Below are positions 1-9,202 of a stretch of DNA of 64,000 nt, in pieces. A program made the position numbers and the translations under genes. The DNA is taken from positions 620,001 through 684,000 of the forward strand of contig JABTTZ010000003.1 in NCBI GenBank assembly GCA_015075625.1. Direction: 5' to 3'. The notes under the pieces were generated by a model. The model was not told the DNA's origin. It saw nothing but the letters and a program-made list of their open reading frames with translations, and did no database searches. Numbering within the stretch: the first letter of the stretch is position 1; every line of letters begins with the position of its first letter. Source of the DNA: Anaerolineales bacterium (lineage in GTDB: Bacteria > Chloroflexota > Anaerolineae > Aggregatilineales > UBA2796).

Positions 1-780
1 TGGGTTGTGATGTGTAGGCGCTATGTAAATCAGGCGAGGCTTGTGAGTGTTAATTGCCGCATCCAAAAGATCGGTGCGCAGTCCGTGATCATCCATCGGT
101 ACGCCAATGACGCCGACCCGCCGAATTCGGCAAATATCCAAAATGCCTAAATAGGTAGGATTTGTCGTCAACAAAATATCGCCTTCGGTGAGCAGCGCTT
201 GAATTGCCAAATCAAGCGCTTGTTGGCAGCCACCGGTGATCAACACCTGATCTGGGGTGCAGCGAATTCCTAATGCAGCACTGTATTGGCTGACAATTTC
301 TCGTAGAGGGTGATAGCCCTCGGTTTCCTCATAAGCGACGGCAGTTGCACCATCGCGCCGGAGGACATGATTGATCGCGGCTTGAATGGCACTTACGGGG
401 AGAAATTCCTCAGCCGGTGCGCCGCCACTGAAGGCGATCATGCCTGGTTTCCCGGCAAGGCGATAGACGGATTGGTTAATAGGGTTCGCCGCGATAGAGG
501 GAAGCGTCCGTGCATCACCCCCTCCACCAGCGGCGGCAGCGGTGATGAACGTTCCTCGCCCGGGGCGTGCCTCAACCAAGCCTGCCTCTTGGAGGTAAGC
601 ATAGGCATTCACAATACTGATGCGACTAACATCAAGCATTTGGGCAAGATCGCGGCTGGGGGGCAGACGTTCGCCCGGACGAAGGATGCCCTCGGCAATC
701 TGCGCTTTGATCAGGCGAATAACCTGTTGGTAAAGGGGTTCAACACTGTGTTTATCAACGGTGAGGTGGAAGGTGGTCAT
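1..780 (-). CDS. MocR/PdxR-type GntR regulator with aminotransferase-like domain (partial, C-terminus outside window)
   Basis: The first 260 residues are visible and the gene runs off the left edge. Residues 1-75 form a GntR winged helix: EPLYQQVIRLIK, then PGERLPPSRDLAQ, then GLVEARPGRGTF. This is followed by the start of a fold-type I aminotransferase domain (FSGGAPAEEFLP, YEETEGYHPLRE, ITGGCQQALDLA, TTNPTYLG). That architecture defines MocR regulators, which bind PLP and often control amino-acid, vitamin B6 or GABA genes. The ATG follows a GAGGAGG-like site 7 nt upstream. It lies 15 bp behind the roadblock gene on the same strand, so the two are probably co-transcribed. The PLP lysine is beyond the window, so it is unknown whether the catalytic domain is intact, and the target genes are unknown. 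Confidence 0.88.
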   Translation of the reverse strand, partial: MTTFHLTVDKHSVEPLYQQVIRLIKAQIAEGILRPGERLPPSRDLAQMLDVSRISIVNAYAYLQEAGLVEARPGRGTFITAAAAGGGGDARTLPSIAANPINQSVYRLAGKPGMIAFSGGAPAEEFLPVSAIQAAINHVLRRDGATAVAYEETEGYHPLREIVSQYSAALGIRCTPDQVLITGGCQQALDLAIQALLTEGDILLTTNPTYLGILDICRIRRVGVIGVPMDDHGLRTDLLDAAINTHKPRLIYIAPTHHNP

Positions 781-795
781 AGACACCTCCTCGCC

Positions 796-1332
796 TTAGA
801 CGCCAGCAAGATCATTGGGGTCACGCGGTTCACGTCGATTGCCGCGATTTTGCCTATCGCCACCCGCTGCCAACCAGTTAGAAACAGACTCGATTAGGTC
901 TTGGACATCAAATTCATCAAAGGGGGATGACTTCCGTTGGGAACGCTCAGGGAGCGACTGGGGAGATTGTAGCTGGTTCAGCGCGTTGGTGATTGTGCTT
1001 TCGGGAATGTTACGGAGTGTTTGTTGTATGGTCGTTGTGATTGCTTCAAGGGGGGCGTTGACACCGGTTAGGAGAATTAAATAGTAGGCAGCCCCGCAGG
1101 GTATAACAAGGATATGCCCGTCTTGTGTGGTCAATTGGAGCAAGTGCATCTCACCACGTCCGAGGGCATCGGCAAGCCCGCGAGCTAAGACCTCTGCGGC
1201 ACGGATCATTGAAGCCACGCGGCGAGCCTCACTGCCAATCCGATTGGAAGTCGCCACTAAGCGCCCTGTCTGATCCACAAGCAGTGCCACATCGACATGT
1301 GGACTGTGGGTAAGGTCGTAAAACCAGTCCAT
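796..1332 (-). CDS. Roadblock/LC7 domain protein
   Basis: A 178-residue cytosolic protein. Residues 1-110 match the roadblock/LC7 pattern: a helix, then VDVALLVDQTGRLVATS, a long helix over VASMIRAAEVLARG, and strands LLQLTTQDGHILVIP and YLILLTG. Roadblock proteins dimerise and, in bacteria, often act with small Ras-like GTPases (MglB-MglA) or as scaffolds. No MglA-like GTPase is in this window. The C-terminal 60 residues are polar and probably disordered. The gene sits between dprA and the MocR regulator in a leftward cluster. The fold assignment is firm but the role is not known. Confidence 0.8.
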   Translation of the reverse strand: MDWFYDLTHSPHVDVALLVDQTGRLVATSNRIGSEARRVASMIRAAEVLARGLADALGRGEMHLLQLTTQDGHILVIPCGAAYYLILLTGVNAPLEAITTTIQQTLRNIPESTITNALNQLQSPQSLPERSQRKSSPFDEFDVQDLIESVSNWLAAGGDRQNRGNRREPRDPNDLAGV

Positions 1333-1362
1333 GAAAAATGCCCCCTACACGTCTCTTGTTTC

Positions 1363-1368
1363 ATTATA
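1363..1368 (-). promoter_or_regulatory. Candidate -10 element for the roadblock-MocR pair
   Basis: Read on the minus strand this is TATAAT, about 30 bp before the roadblock start, in the 99-bp gap after dprA. No convincing -35 was found at the right spacing, so this is only a candidate. Confidence 0.35.
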
Positions 1369-1431
1369 ATGCAGGCGATCAAGAGTTCTGCCTTGCTGAG
1401 ATACCCCCTTATGCTTAGCCCCCTATGTAAA

Positions 1432-2574
1432 CTACACTGGCAACCCATAGATCAAGACCCCTACTTGATCCACTTGCCCCATAAGTTCTAAGATGCTGAG
1501 CGTTGCTGTCACCTCGGCAATGGGCAAGCCGCACCCCAGCGCCACATCATTTACATGTGCCGCGCCCTGCTTTAAATAGGTGAGAATCGTTTTTTCTGTT
1601 GGTGTTAGGGCACCTTTAGGTGGTTTGGAGATAGGTACAGGCGGCGAAGGCATACTCACAGGGACACTTTGATGATGACGAGAGGGTGAGGGTGTTCCCA
1701 AGCCAAAAGCATTCAAGACATCCTCTACGCTTGTAATGACCCCTGCCCCTTCTTGAATGAGCCTGTTTGTCCCAACGCTGGCGGGTGAAAGGGCATTCCC
1801 CGGCACTGCGAATACGTCCCGCCCTTGCTCTAATGCGGCGTCCGTCGTATGCCGCGTTCCCGTTCGCCCCCCTGCCTCCACAACCAATACCGCCCGCGCT
1901 AACCCGCTGATGATGCGAGCGCGTGGGGGAAAACTTTTATCGGTGATCAGCGCTCCGGGGGGGCGTTCAGAAACAAGCGCCCCCTGCGCGGCAATCATCG
2001 CCGCGAGATCGCTGTGATCTTTAGGAATCGGTTCAGTCACACCACCGGGGAGTACCGCAATCGTCCGCCCGCCTGCCTCCAATGCGGCATGGTGGGCATA
2101 ACCATCGATCCCATGCGCCAAGCCGCTGATGATGGTCACCCCTGCTGCTGCCACGCCGAAGGCAATGCGCCGTGTCATACCCTTTCCATACTCCGTTGCT
2201 AAGCGAGTCCCCACGATGGCAAGCGCATTTCTATCGGCTGGGGTAAGCGTTCCTTTTACATAAAGGACGAACGGTGGATCAGGAATCTCCCGCAGCAAGG
2301 AAGGGTAGGTTTCATCGGTGAGGATGAGGGGTGTAACGCCTTGTTTTTCGAGCCCACGAAGGAACGTTTCAGGGTGAAAGGTACGACGCTCTACAGCGAG
2401 GTTTGCCAGCGCACGCGATTCCACACCGAGGCGGTAAAGCGCCTCGGTGGGGGCGCCCCATGCTGCCTCCGCATTGCCAAAGTGGGTAAGAAGGGTGCGA
2501 AAGGTTGCCCCTCCAATCCCCTTAACGCGGCTAAAGCCAACCCAATAGCCGCGCTCTAGCGCCTGATCTGCCAC
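1432..2574 (-). CDS. dprA: DNA-processing protein DprA (Smf)
   Basis: A 380-residue DprA, full family length. An N-terminal helical (SAM-like) region (GYWVGFSRVKGIGGATF) is followed by the Rossmann-like core with AIVGTRLATEYGK, ISGLAHGIDGYAHHAAL, PPRARIISGLARAVLVVEA and FAVPGN. A proline-rich linker leads to a winged helix (TPTEKTILTYLKQ, ELMGQVDQVG). DprA protects incoming single-stranded DNA and loads RecA during natural transformation. It starts 15 bp after the membrane-protein gene and has a GAGAGGTGG ribosome site. Together with comEA at 8.6 kb it suggests that at least part of a competence apparatus is kept. Confidence 0.95.
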   Translation of the reverse strand: MADQALERGYWVGFSRVKGIGGATFRTLLTHFGNAEAAWGAPTEALYRLGVESRALANLAVERRTFHPETFLRGLEKQGVTPLILTDETYPSLLREIPDPPFVLYVKGTLTPADRNALAIVGTRLATEYGKGMTRRIAFGVAAAGVTIISGLAHGIDGYAHHAALEAGGRTIAVLPGGVTEPIPKDHSDLAAMIAAQGALVSERPPGALITDKSFPPRARIISGLARAVLVVEAGGRTGTRHTTDAALEQGRDVFAVPGNALSPASVGTNRLIQEGAGVITSVEDVLNAFGLGTPSPSRHHQSVPVSMPSPPVPISKPPKGALTPTEKTILTYLKQGAAHVNDVALGCGLPIAEVTATLSILELMGQVDQVGVLIYGLPV

Positions 2575-2589
2575 ATGCCACCACCTCTC

Positions 2590-4620
2590 TCAATCGGATT
2601 GCCACCCATATAAGGTATAGCCCCCCATCCCGTCCGACCAGATCAGGCGAAGCGCTCCCACTGCCTCCCGAAACTGACGGTTCGCCGTTAGGAAACGCCC
2701 GGTCTGCCCAATGTAGAAATTCAACCCGGCGTCATGCACCAAGAGATAGCCTTCGCCCGCGGCTTGCCATTGGGCAAAAACCGTTTCTGGCGTCCCCGTC
2801 CCCAACGCCCGTACCCAATGGTCAAGCAAGACATCTGGTAGACAGCGCACCGCTGCCGGGCAGTAAAACCCACGTGGCTCCCACATCAGCCGGACGATGC
2901 TCCCCGGTGGAAGCGTCGCCAACTGCGCCATTGCCACCGTATAACTTCCCATGTTCCGTGTGAGGTAGGCGGGACGATCTCCATTCAAGAGATAGGCGGG
3001 AACGCCATCCGTCATGGTTTTGTCTACAAGTTCAACCGCATGAAAAACGAGTGTGAGGAGGAATAGCGCCCGCACAATGAACCCCACATCAAACGGTTTA
3101 CGGGGTGTATTCACCAACCCATGAAAGGTTATCCCCCCGAGGATAGCTGCCGCCCCAAAGCCCATGCTCATCAGACGTGTTTGCATCCCCACAGGCGAGA
3201 GAACTGCCGCCACCGCCCAAAACAAGAGGATCGGGGCGGCGAATATGAAGGTAGTTCGCCCAGCCGCCCGCCCGCCATTGCCGATCCAACGCCAAACCCC
3301 GATCAACAAAAGAGGCAATGCCAAAAGCCACGCTCCGGCGGTGAAAAAATAAGACCCACCCGGGAGGACGGCGCTTTTCTCTACACCAAAAACGGTGGCG
3401 GCGAGGGGCAACATGGGTAGCTGCCAAAGCCCACCACTTTCGACCAACCCAACCTCTGCTGTGGCAAAGGTGCGCGTTCGTTCCGCATCCCAATTCAGCC
3501 CATTGAACACAAGCGGGTAAACAGGGTTGCCATAGAGCGTCATGCCCTTGATTGCCCATGGGAGGTAAATCAGGGTGATGATCGCGCCGATCAGTGCAAC
3601 GCGCCGAAATATCGCTTGATAGTCGCGCCCGGTGGTGAAGATCACAACGGTAATCACAGCAAGAATTAAGCCCGCCCCAGTGTATTTTGTGGCAAAGGCG
3701 AATCCCGCATACACGCCTGCGGCGACCAACCAACGCCCCCCTTGATTCTTTTCCCCATCTCGCCATGCGCCGAGGGCGACGAGCGCCGCCGTCCCATAGG
3801 CAAACAGCGCCAGATCAACATACGCCCATCCCATCAGCAGCCACAAACTGTATGCCGTCAGGGGAAGAAGTCCGGCGAGCCAGCCCGCCGCCACCGTCGT
3901 CTGACGGCGGACATAGCCGGCGCCGAGCATGATCCCATACATGCCAAACAAAAAATGGATCGGCGCGGCGGCGGAATCACTGCCAAACATACCCACTGCC
4001 AGCCCATAGACGACTTCGGCATTTTGGGGGAAGCCAAAATAGGCATTTTCGGGATGCGCCGCGATTCGCCCCTCAGCGAGGTAGGTTTGTGGGGCGCTGA
4101 GGTGGTAAGCAAGGGAATCCCACGCCAGAGGGGGGGCGAGGGCGTGCATAGCGGCAGTCACGGTGAACAAGGTGGCAAAGCCCGCAATCAGGCGCAGCCA
4201 AGCCGTATTCGCCGTTTGCAACGCGCTGTTTATTGCCCGCCACAAACCGCTGAGCCAGCCAAACAAGGCAGGAAAGGTGAGGATGGTCAATCCAAGCAGT
4301 GTCATCCAGATAGCGGCGGAGGTATACGCACCGATCATTCCCAGCGCCCACCCAACAAGACCCATCCCGCCCAAGCCGATTGTCCCCTCAAGGGCGATAC
4401 GTTCGGCGCGGGTGAGCCGCTCCAGCCGAAGGGAGCGCAAAAGCCTCCGCCCAACGCCGCCAGACACGGCGGCAACCAGCGCCGTGCTGAGCAGATCACG
4501 GCAGAGCGCGAGGAAGGCAGCGGCTTGGGGTAAGGTGATCGGTTTGTGCGCCCAATAGTATGCGGCAAGCAGCGCCAACACTGCGCCGAGGGTGAGTGTG
4601 TAGGTTAATGTTCGCCGCAC
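2590..4620 (-). CDS. Polytopic membrane protein, GT-C glycosyltransferase-like (GT39/PMT type)
   Basis: A 676-residue protein with roughly 11-13 predicted membrane helices. The first long loop after a helix carries LAWDSLAYHLSAPQTYL, the position where GT-C enzymes (PMT, ArnT, PglF-like) hold a conserved acidic residue for a polyprenyl-phosphate sugar donor. A second loop has NPVYPLVFNGLNW, also common in this group. The soluble C-terminal 100 residues (IVRLMWEPRGFYCPAAVRCLP) resemble the extracytoplasmic tail of such proteins. The likely job is transfer of sugar to an envelope protein or lipid, and the substrate cannot be read. It is the first gene of the leftward cluster with dprA. Confidence 0.7.
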   Translation of the reverse strand: MRRTLTYTLTLGAVLALLAAYYWAHKPITLPQAAAFLALCRDLLSTALVAAVSGGVGRRLLRSLRLERLTRAERIALEGTIGLGGMGLVGWALGMIGAYTSAAIWMTLLGLTILTFPALFGWLSGLWRAINSALQTANTAWLRLIAGFATLFTVTAAMHALAPPLAWDSLAYHLSAPQTYLAEGRIAAHPENAYFGFPQNAEVVYGLAVGMFGSDSAAAPIHFLFGMYGIMLGAGYVRRQTTVAAGWLAGLLPLTAYSLWLLMGWAYVDLALFAYGTAALVALGAWRDGEKNQGGRWLVAAGVYAGFAFATKYTGAGLILAVITVVIFTTGRDYQAIFRRVALIGAIITLIYLPWAIKGMTLYGNPVYPLVFNGLNWDAERTRTFATAEVGLVESGGLWQLPMLPLAATVFGVEKSAVLPGGSYFFTAGAWLLALPLLLIGVWRWIGNGGRAAGRTTFIFAAPILLFWAVAAVLSPVGMQTRLMSMGFGAAAILGGITFHGLVNTPRKPFDVGFIVRALFLLTLVFHAVELVDKTMTDGVPAYLLNGDRPAYLTRNMGSYTVAMAQLATLPPGSIVRLMWEPRGFYCPAAVRCLPDVLLDHWVRALGTGTPETVFAQWQAAGEGYLLVHDAGLNFYIGQTGRFLTANRQFREAVGALRLIWSDGMGGYTLYGWQSD

Positions 4621-4715
4621 AAGCCGTTTCCTTTGCTCATTGGTTCAGTACATTCAGTCTATCGCTCTGAGGTAGAATCCCTTCAAAGTTGGCATGTCTT
4701 CGTGGAGACGTTCAC

Positions 4716-6158
4716 ATGAATTTTACCTTCAAAATGCTCATTGATGGCGCATGGGTAGACGCCCAAAATGGCAAAACATGGGAGGTGATTAACCCCGCCG
4801 ATGAATCGGTGATCGCCACTGTTCCCTTTGGCGATGCTGCTGATGCGCACCTCGCCATTGCCGCCGCTGCCCGCGCTCAAAGCGGGTGGGCAGCGATGAC
4901 CGCCTATGAACGGGGTGAGGTACTCGAACGCACCGCCGCGCTGATCCGCGAAAACATCACCGATCTCGCCCTGATCATGACCCGTGAGGCGGGAAAGCCC
5001 CTTGCCGAATCGAAAGGGGAGTGGAACGCCAGCGCTGATCTTTTTGATTGGTTTGCCGAGGAAGGCAAACGCGCCTATGGGAGGCTGATCCCCGCCCGCC
5101 GCAAAGATCGCCGCCTGATGACGATTCCCACCCCCGTTGGTGTTGTCGGGGCAATCACCGCATGGAATTTTCCAGCGCTGCTTCTAGCACGAAAGATCAG
5201 CGCATCGTTGGCGGCGGGCTGTAGTGTGGTTGCCCGTCCAAGCGAGCTAACGCCCATGACGGGCATGGCAATAGCAGGGATTCTTGTGGCGGCGGGTGTT
5301 CCGGCAGGCGTTGTGAACCTTGTGAACGGCGATCCGGCAGGGATTGGCGAGGCATTCTGTACAAGCCCGCTGATGAACAAGATCAGTTTCACCGGATCAC
5401 AGCGCGTCGGGCGCATCCTGATGGCACAAGCAGCGGGAACACTAAAACGATTTTCGTTAGAATTGGGAGGGAATGCGCCTGTTCTCGTCTTTCCCGATGC
5501 TGATCCCGAAAAGGCGGCGCGGCTGGTGGGTATTGGAAAATTTCGCAACAGTGGGCAGGTGTGCATCGCCCCCAATCGGGTTTATGTTCACCACAGCCGC
5601 TACGAAGAATTTGTTGATGCCAGCAAGCATTACGCGGAGTCGCTGCGGTTAGGCGAAGGGACAGGCGGCGGCGTCACGGTGGGTCCGATGGTCAGTGCGG
5701 GCGGGCGGGCGAAAATCGAAGCGCTCGTCGCTGATGCAGTGAGCAAAGGGGCGCGTATCGTCACGGGCGGCACACGCCCCGATGCCCTGACGACGGGCTA
5801 TTTTTATCGCCCCACTGTCCTCACCGACATTACGGGGGATATGGCGCTCCATAATGAGGAAATTTTCGGACCCATCTTGCCAATCAACACCTTTGGGACG
5901 GTGGAAGAAGGGCTGAAATTGGCAAATGAGACGCCCTACGGTCTTGCCGCTTACGTGATCACCGATGACATGGAAACAGCGATCCGCGCCTATGAGGGAC
6001 TGCGCTTTGGGGTTATCGGGGTCAACGAAACTGTTCCGGCGACGGCAGAAGCGCCTTTTGGCGGCTTGAAACAGAGCGGCTATGGGCATGAAGGCGGGGT
6101 AGAGGGTTTGCAGGCATACATGGATACAAAGTTCGTCTCCATCACCTTGAAAGGGTAA
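4716..6158 (+). CDS. NAD(P)-dependent aldehyde dehydrogenase, succinate-semialdehyde dehydrogenase-like
   Basis: A 480-residue aldehyde dehydrogenase of normal length. It has the oxyanion Asn in TAWNFPALL, the general base Glu in LELGGNAPV, the nucleophilic Cys in NSGQVCIAPNR, and NEEIFGPILP. Overall it is closest in style to succinate-semialdehyde dehydrogenase (GabD) and related enzymes, so it probably oxidises a small semialdehyde to the acid. I chose the ATG at 4716 because GGAGA sits 8 nt upstream; an in-frame TTG at 4689 is less likely. In the cofactor loop the usual VVxKP lysine is Arg (VVARPSELTP). The gene stands alone, divergent from the membrane-protein cluster. The exact substrate is uncertain. 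Confidence 0.88.
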   Translation: MNFTFKMLIDGAWVDAQNGKTWEVINPADESVIATVPFGDAADAHLAIAAAARAQSGWAAMTAYERGEVLERTAALIRENITDLALIMTREAGKPLAESKGEWNASADLFDWFAEEGKRAYGRLIPARRKDRRLMTIPTPVGVVGAITAWNFPALLLARKISASLAAGCSVVARPSELTPMTGMAIAGILVAAGVPAGVVNLVNGDPAGIGEAFCTSPLMNKISFTGSQRVGRILMAQAAGTLKRFSLELGGNAPVLVFPDADPEKAARLVGIGKFRNSGQVCIAPNRVYVHHSRYEEFVDASKHYAESLRLGEGTGGGVTVGPMVSAGGRAKIEALVADAVSKGARIVTGGTRPDALTTGYFYRPTVLTDITGDMALHNEEIFGPILPINTFGTVEEGLKLANETPYGLAAYVITDDMETAIRAYEGLRFGVIGVNETVPATAEAPFGGLKQSGYGHEGGVEGLQAYMDTKFVSITLKG

Positions 6159-6180
6159 AGGGGGTGTAAGACAACCTACA

Positions 6181-6209
6181 TTGTTTGCAGACCGTCCGGC
6201 GGGTACAAT
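6181..6209 (+). promoter_or_regulatory. Candidate promoter for the TPR/SH3-comEA-methyltransferase cluster
   Basis: TTGTTT at 6181 and TACAAT at 6204 are separated by 17 bp and lie 37 bp before the start at 6246. The -35 is weak but the spacing is ideal. Confidence 0.4.
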
Positions 6210-6245
6210 CGCTTTTGATTTCATACTCGGAGATGATCATTACGC

Positions 6246-8597
6246 ATGGCGACGCTACAAAACCAGCTTGCCGATCTGCGCCAACGCCTTCAGGCACTCC
6301 CCGCAGACGCCCGTCCCGCCGAACTAACGCCCTTAGAGGCAGAGGCGCGTTCTCTGCTCATCGCCAGCAAAAACACGCCCTTTGAGGACGAGGCGAAAGG
6401 GTTGCTTGCCGATCTCGCCCGTCGCACTGCTGCGCCCACCCCAGAAATTGCCTCTATCCGCAGCCTGATCCGTCGGGCGCGAATTCGGATGGAGATGGCA
6501 GCCGGCGATGATGATGTGGACGAAGCCATTGATATTCTTGGCGAGGCGTTGGGGCAGGATGTTGATAACGGCGATGTGCTGTCCCTTTTGGCACAAGCAG
6601 CCGAGCGAAGCGCTCAACACGAGATGAAAGTGCGTGATTTGCTGGATCGCTATGGGATTACCTACGAACCGCCTCCCCCAGATCGCCCTACCTTCCCCCC
6701 CCCGCAAACACCCTCTTACCAACCAACCGACCCAGAGGGGGATTCCCCCCCAGTGGATTACCCGCCGCCTATGCCCGCCCGCAGCGGAGGCAACGGCAAT
6801 ACGCTAGAAACACTGATGGCAGAAGCGGCTCAGGCGTATTACGCAGGGGATTATCAGCGGACGATTGAGGTGGTCAACCGTGTTTTAGCCGCACAGCCAG
6901 AGAATGCCGCCGCCCTTGATTACCGCCAAAAATCGGAGGACAACCTGATTCGGGGTATTGTCCCTGATCATCGGATTCCCTTTGACGCCCGTGTTGCCTA
7001 TAACCGAGCGAATTCCCTCGTTCGGGCGGGAAATTACGAAGAAGCGCGGCGGCTTTACCGCGAAGCCCGCGATATTGCCGAACGTGCCGGAATCTTGAGT
7101 TGGAAAGATGCTGAACAAGCGCTCCTTGATATTGAGGATTTGGCGCTGGCGCGGGAACTCCTTGCCGATGGGGATCGCTTGTTGGCGAATGACGATTGGA
7201 ACGAGGCGCTCCATAAATATGAGGGGGCGCTGCGCGTCGTGCCGAGCGATCCAATGGCGCAGGATCGCATTGATCAAGTGAAGCAGGTGCAAGAGCAGTA
7301 CGACAAGGCGTCCGTCGCCCTAAACATGATGACAGGCAGTTTGCCAGATCGGGTGACGAACCTTCAAAACCTTTTAAATACCCTTGCCGCGCTCCGGCAG
7401 GTTTTGCCCGGGAGCGCCCGGTTGCGCGTTATGGCAGAGGAAGCGGCGCGGCGTATTCAGACGGTGAAAGCGCAGTTGATCGATCAGGGCAAGGGAGCGC
7501 TCACCCGTGCTGACAGCGCGACCACGCTAGATGAAAAATACCGCCTTGTGGGGGAAGCCGTCCGCGCCTTTGAGACGGCGACGACGATTGATCCGGGCGA
7601 TACAGCGCTTAGTCAGGATGTTCAAGCGGCACGCCAAGCCGAGGCACAGACTGCCGAAGCGCGGGGGATTATTGAGCGGGCAGCGGCGTTGATCCTCCAA
7701 AATTTTGACAACGAACTATTCCAAGCGCGGAATATGTTGGCGGGCTTACGAAACCATGCCCAAGACCCCAAATATCGGGCGGTGGTGGGCGATTTGTTGA
7801 TGCATTTCGTGGATCGCGTCGAGGCGGCGATTGACCGGGGGGATATTCCGACGGCGGAGCGCTGGCTGGCACTGGCGAAAGATGAACCCTTCCGAACATT
7901 GGGACGGCGTTCTGAACTGCTCCAACTGGACGATGAAATTCGGGGGTTGCAGCGCCGCCGCGCCGTTCGCAATGGGGTGATGGTGTTGAGCATCGTCATC
8001 TTGTTAGGGTTTATCGCCTTCCTAACGCGAGGCGTGTGGCTACCATTGGTCACCGCCCCCACCGAGACGATCACCCCGACAGTGACCTATACGCCATCTG
8101 CCTCCCCCACCCCTAGCGATACCCCGACGGCATCGCATACGCCGACAGATACCAGTACGCCCACGGCAACCTTCACCCCCACCGATACACCCACAGCGAC
8201 GAATACCCACACGCCTTCACACACGCCGACAGCGACCTTCACGCCGACAGATACGAGTACACCAACGGCAACCTTCACACCCACCGACACGCCAACCCCG
8301 ACGTTCACGCCATCGATCACCCTGACGCCCTCGGCGACCTTTACGCCGTCGATTACACCAACCCCGCGCATCCGCTGTGTGGTCACGACAACTGCGCCCA
8401 CCCTGATTTATGCCGAACCAACCCTTGCTGGTACCCGTGTTGGGACGATTCCGGTTGGGCAGCAGTTGAACGTGATCGGAATTCGGGCGGTGGATGGTTT
8501 TGCGTGGTATTTTGTCGATTACCGAATTCAAGATAGCAGTGTGAGCGGTTGGGTGCAGGCAAGCCGCGTCCGCGAAGTAGGGGGTGTGTGCCAGTAA
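6246..8597 (+). CDS. Membrane-anchored TPR-like protein with Thr/Pro stalk and extracellular SH3-like domain
   Basis: A 783-residue protein with a clear order of parts. Residues 1-575 are cytosolic and helical, with TPR-like segments ([52 protein letters not shown]) and a Pro-rich break near 145-180. One membrane helix follows at about 576-600 ([19 protein letters not shown]). Then comes a 100-residue Thr/Pro stalk made of short TPT/TDT repeats. The last 70 residues are SH3-like ([36 protein letters not shown]), a fold that often binds cell-wall peptides. It probably links a cytosolic scaffold to the wall. Its stop overlaps the comEA ATG (TAATG), which implies coupled translation. No enzyme motif is seen. 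Confidence 0.82.
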   Translation: MATLQNQLADLRQRLQALPADARPAELTPLEAEARSLLIASKNTPFEDEAKGLLADLARRTAAPTPEIASIRSLIRRARIRMEMAAGDDDVDEAIDILGEALGQDVDNGDVLSLLAQAAERSAQHEMKVRDLLDRYGITYEPPPPDRPTFPPPQTPSYQPTDPEGDSPPVDYPPPMPARSGGNGNTLETLMAEAAQAYYAGDYQRTIEVVNRVLAAQPENAAALDYRQKSEDNLIRGIVPDHRIPFDARVAYNRANSLVRAGNYEEARRLYREARDIAERAGILSWKDAEQALLDIEDLALARELLADGDRLLANDDWNEALHKYEGALRVVPSDPMAQDRIDQVKQVQEQYDKASVALNMMTGSLPDRVTNLQNLLNTLAALRQVLPGSARLRVMAEEAARRIQTVKAQLIDQGKGALTRADSATTLDEKYRLVGEAVRAFETATTIDPGDTALSQDVQAARQAEAQTAEARGIIERAAALILQNFDNELFQARNMLAGLRNHAQDPKYRAVVGDLLMHFVDRVEAAIDRGDIPTAERWLALAKDEPFRTLGRRSELLQLDDEIRGLQRRRAVRNGVMVLSIVILLGFIAFLTRGVWLPLVTAPTETITPTVTYTPSASPTPSDTPTASHTPTDTSTPTATFTPTDTPTATNTHTPSHTPTATFTPTDTSTPTATFTPTDTPTPTFTPSITLTPSATFTPSITPTPRIRCVVTTTAPTLIYAEPTLAGTRVGTIPVGQQLNVIGIRAVDGFAWYFVDYRIQDSSVSGWVQASRVREVGGVCQ
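8080..8369 (+). repeat. Intragenic tandem repeat encoding the Thr/Pro stalk
   Basis: Degenerate units such as ACGCCGACAGATAC and CCACGGCAACCTTCAC recur every 12-36 bp in frame. They encode repeated [11 protein letters not shown] blocks. Copy number could change by slippage without breaking the frame. Confidence 0.75.
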
Positions 8598-9202
8598 TGC
8601 CCATCTTGGAGCGCTTTAAATACCCAATCTTGCTTGGGGTTGGGGTGATGATCGCTATTGGCGTGGTGGCGCTGCTCACCTATGAGCCGCCCGCCGTCGC
8701 CATCACCATTTACCCGCCCGCACCCTCGGCAACCCCACCGCCAACGGATATTCCTCCACCCACAAACACCCCCGCACCGTTGTTGATTTACGTTACGGGG
8801 GCAGTGCAGCGCTCCAACGAAACATACGCCCTCCCGAAAGGCAGCCGTGTGCAAGATGCCATTCAAGCAGCGGGGGGCTATACAACAGATGCTGACCCAA
8901 GAGCGCTAAATCCGGTGCGTCTTTTGCGTGATGGCGAACAGATTGATGTCCCCAAGATCGGGGCGAACCTTCCCACCGCGACCCCACGTGGGACAGCCTC
9001 TATCGATGATCCGGTCTATATCAACACGGCTGATCTTCAGGAATTGACGCGCTTGCCTGGTGTGGGAGAGACCCTTGCCAAAGCAATTTTGACCTATCGG
9101 GAGCAGCACGGAGCATTCAAAGCGATGGCGGATTTAGACGCTGTGCCGGGCATAGGGGCGGGACGTTTGGCACAGTGGGAGGGATTGATTATCTTTGAGT
9201 GA
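8597..9202 (+). CDS. comEA: ComEA-type DNA-binding competence protein
   Basis: A 201-residue protein with an N-terminal membrane helix (YPILLGVGVMIAIGVVALLTY), a Pro-rich linker, an SLBB domain (IYVTGAVQRSNETYALPKG, QAAGGYTTDADP) and two helix-hairpin-helix motifs at the end (INTADLQELTRLPGVGETLA, LDAVPGIGAGRLAQWE). This is the standard ComEA layout: membrane-tethered and extracytoplasmic, binding double-stranded DNA and passing it to the ComEC channel. No comEC is in the window. I place the start at the ATG overlapping the previous stop, because it leaves a clean hydrophobic N-terminus. An in-frame GTG 48 bp upstream would add only basic residues. Confidence 0.93.
   Translation: MPILERFKYPILLGVGVMIAIGVVALLTYEPPAVAITIYPPAPSATPPPTDIPPPTNTPAPLLIYVTGAVQRSNETYALPKGSRVQDAIQAAGGYTTDADPRALNPVRLLRDGEQIDVPKIGANLPTATPRGTASIDDPVYINTADLQELTRLPGVGETLAKAILTYREQHGAFKAMADLDAVPGIGAGRLAQWEGLIIFE

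Noticed and set aside
310-897. Open frame of 195 codons on the plus strand
   Set aside because: It is antisense to the MocR gene, whose minus-strand translation gives clear winged-helix and aminotransferase motifs.
3742-4533. 263-codon plus-strand frame opposite the membrane protein
   Set aside because: The product is low-complexity and basic with no domain; the minus-strand frame has regular membrane helices and a GT-C motif.
8080-8369. Short repeats that could suggest a CRISPR array
   Set aside because: Units are in frame, vary in spacing, have no unique spacers and encode the Thr/Pro stalk.
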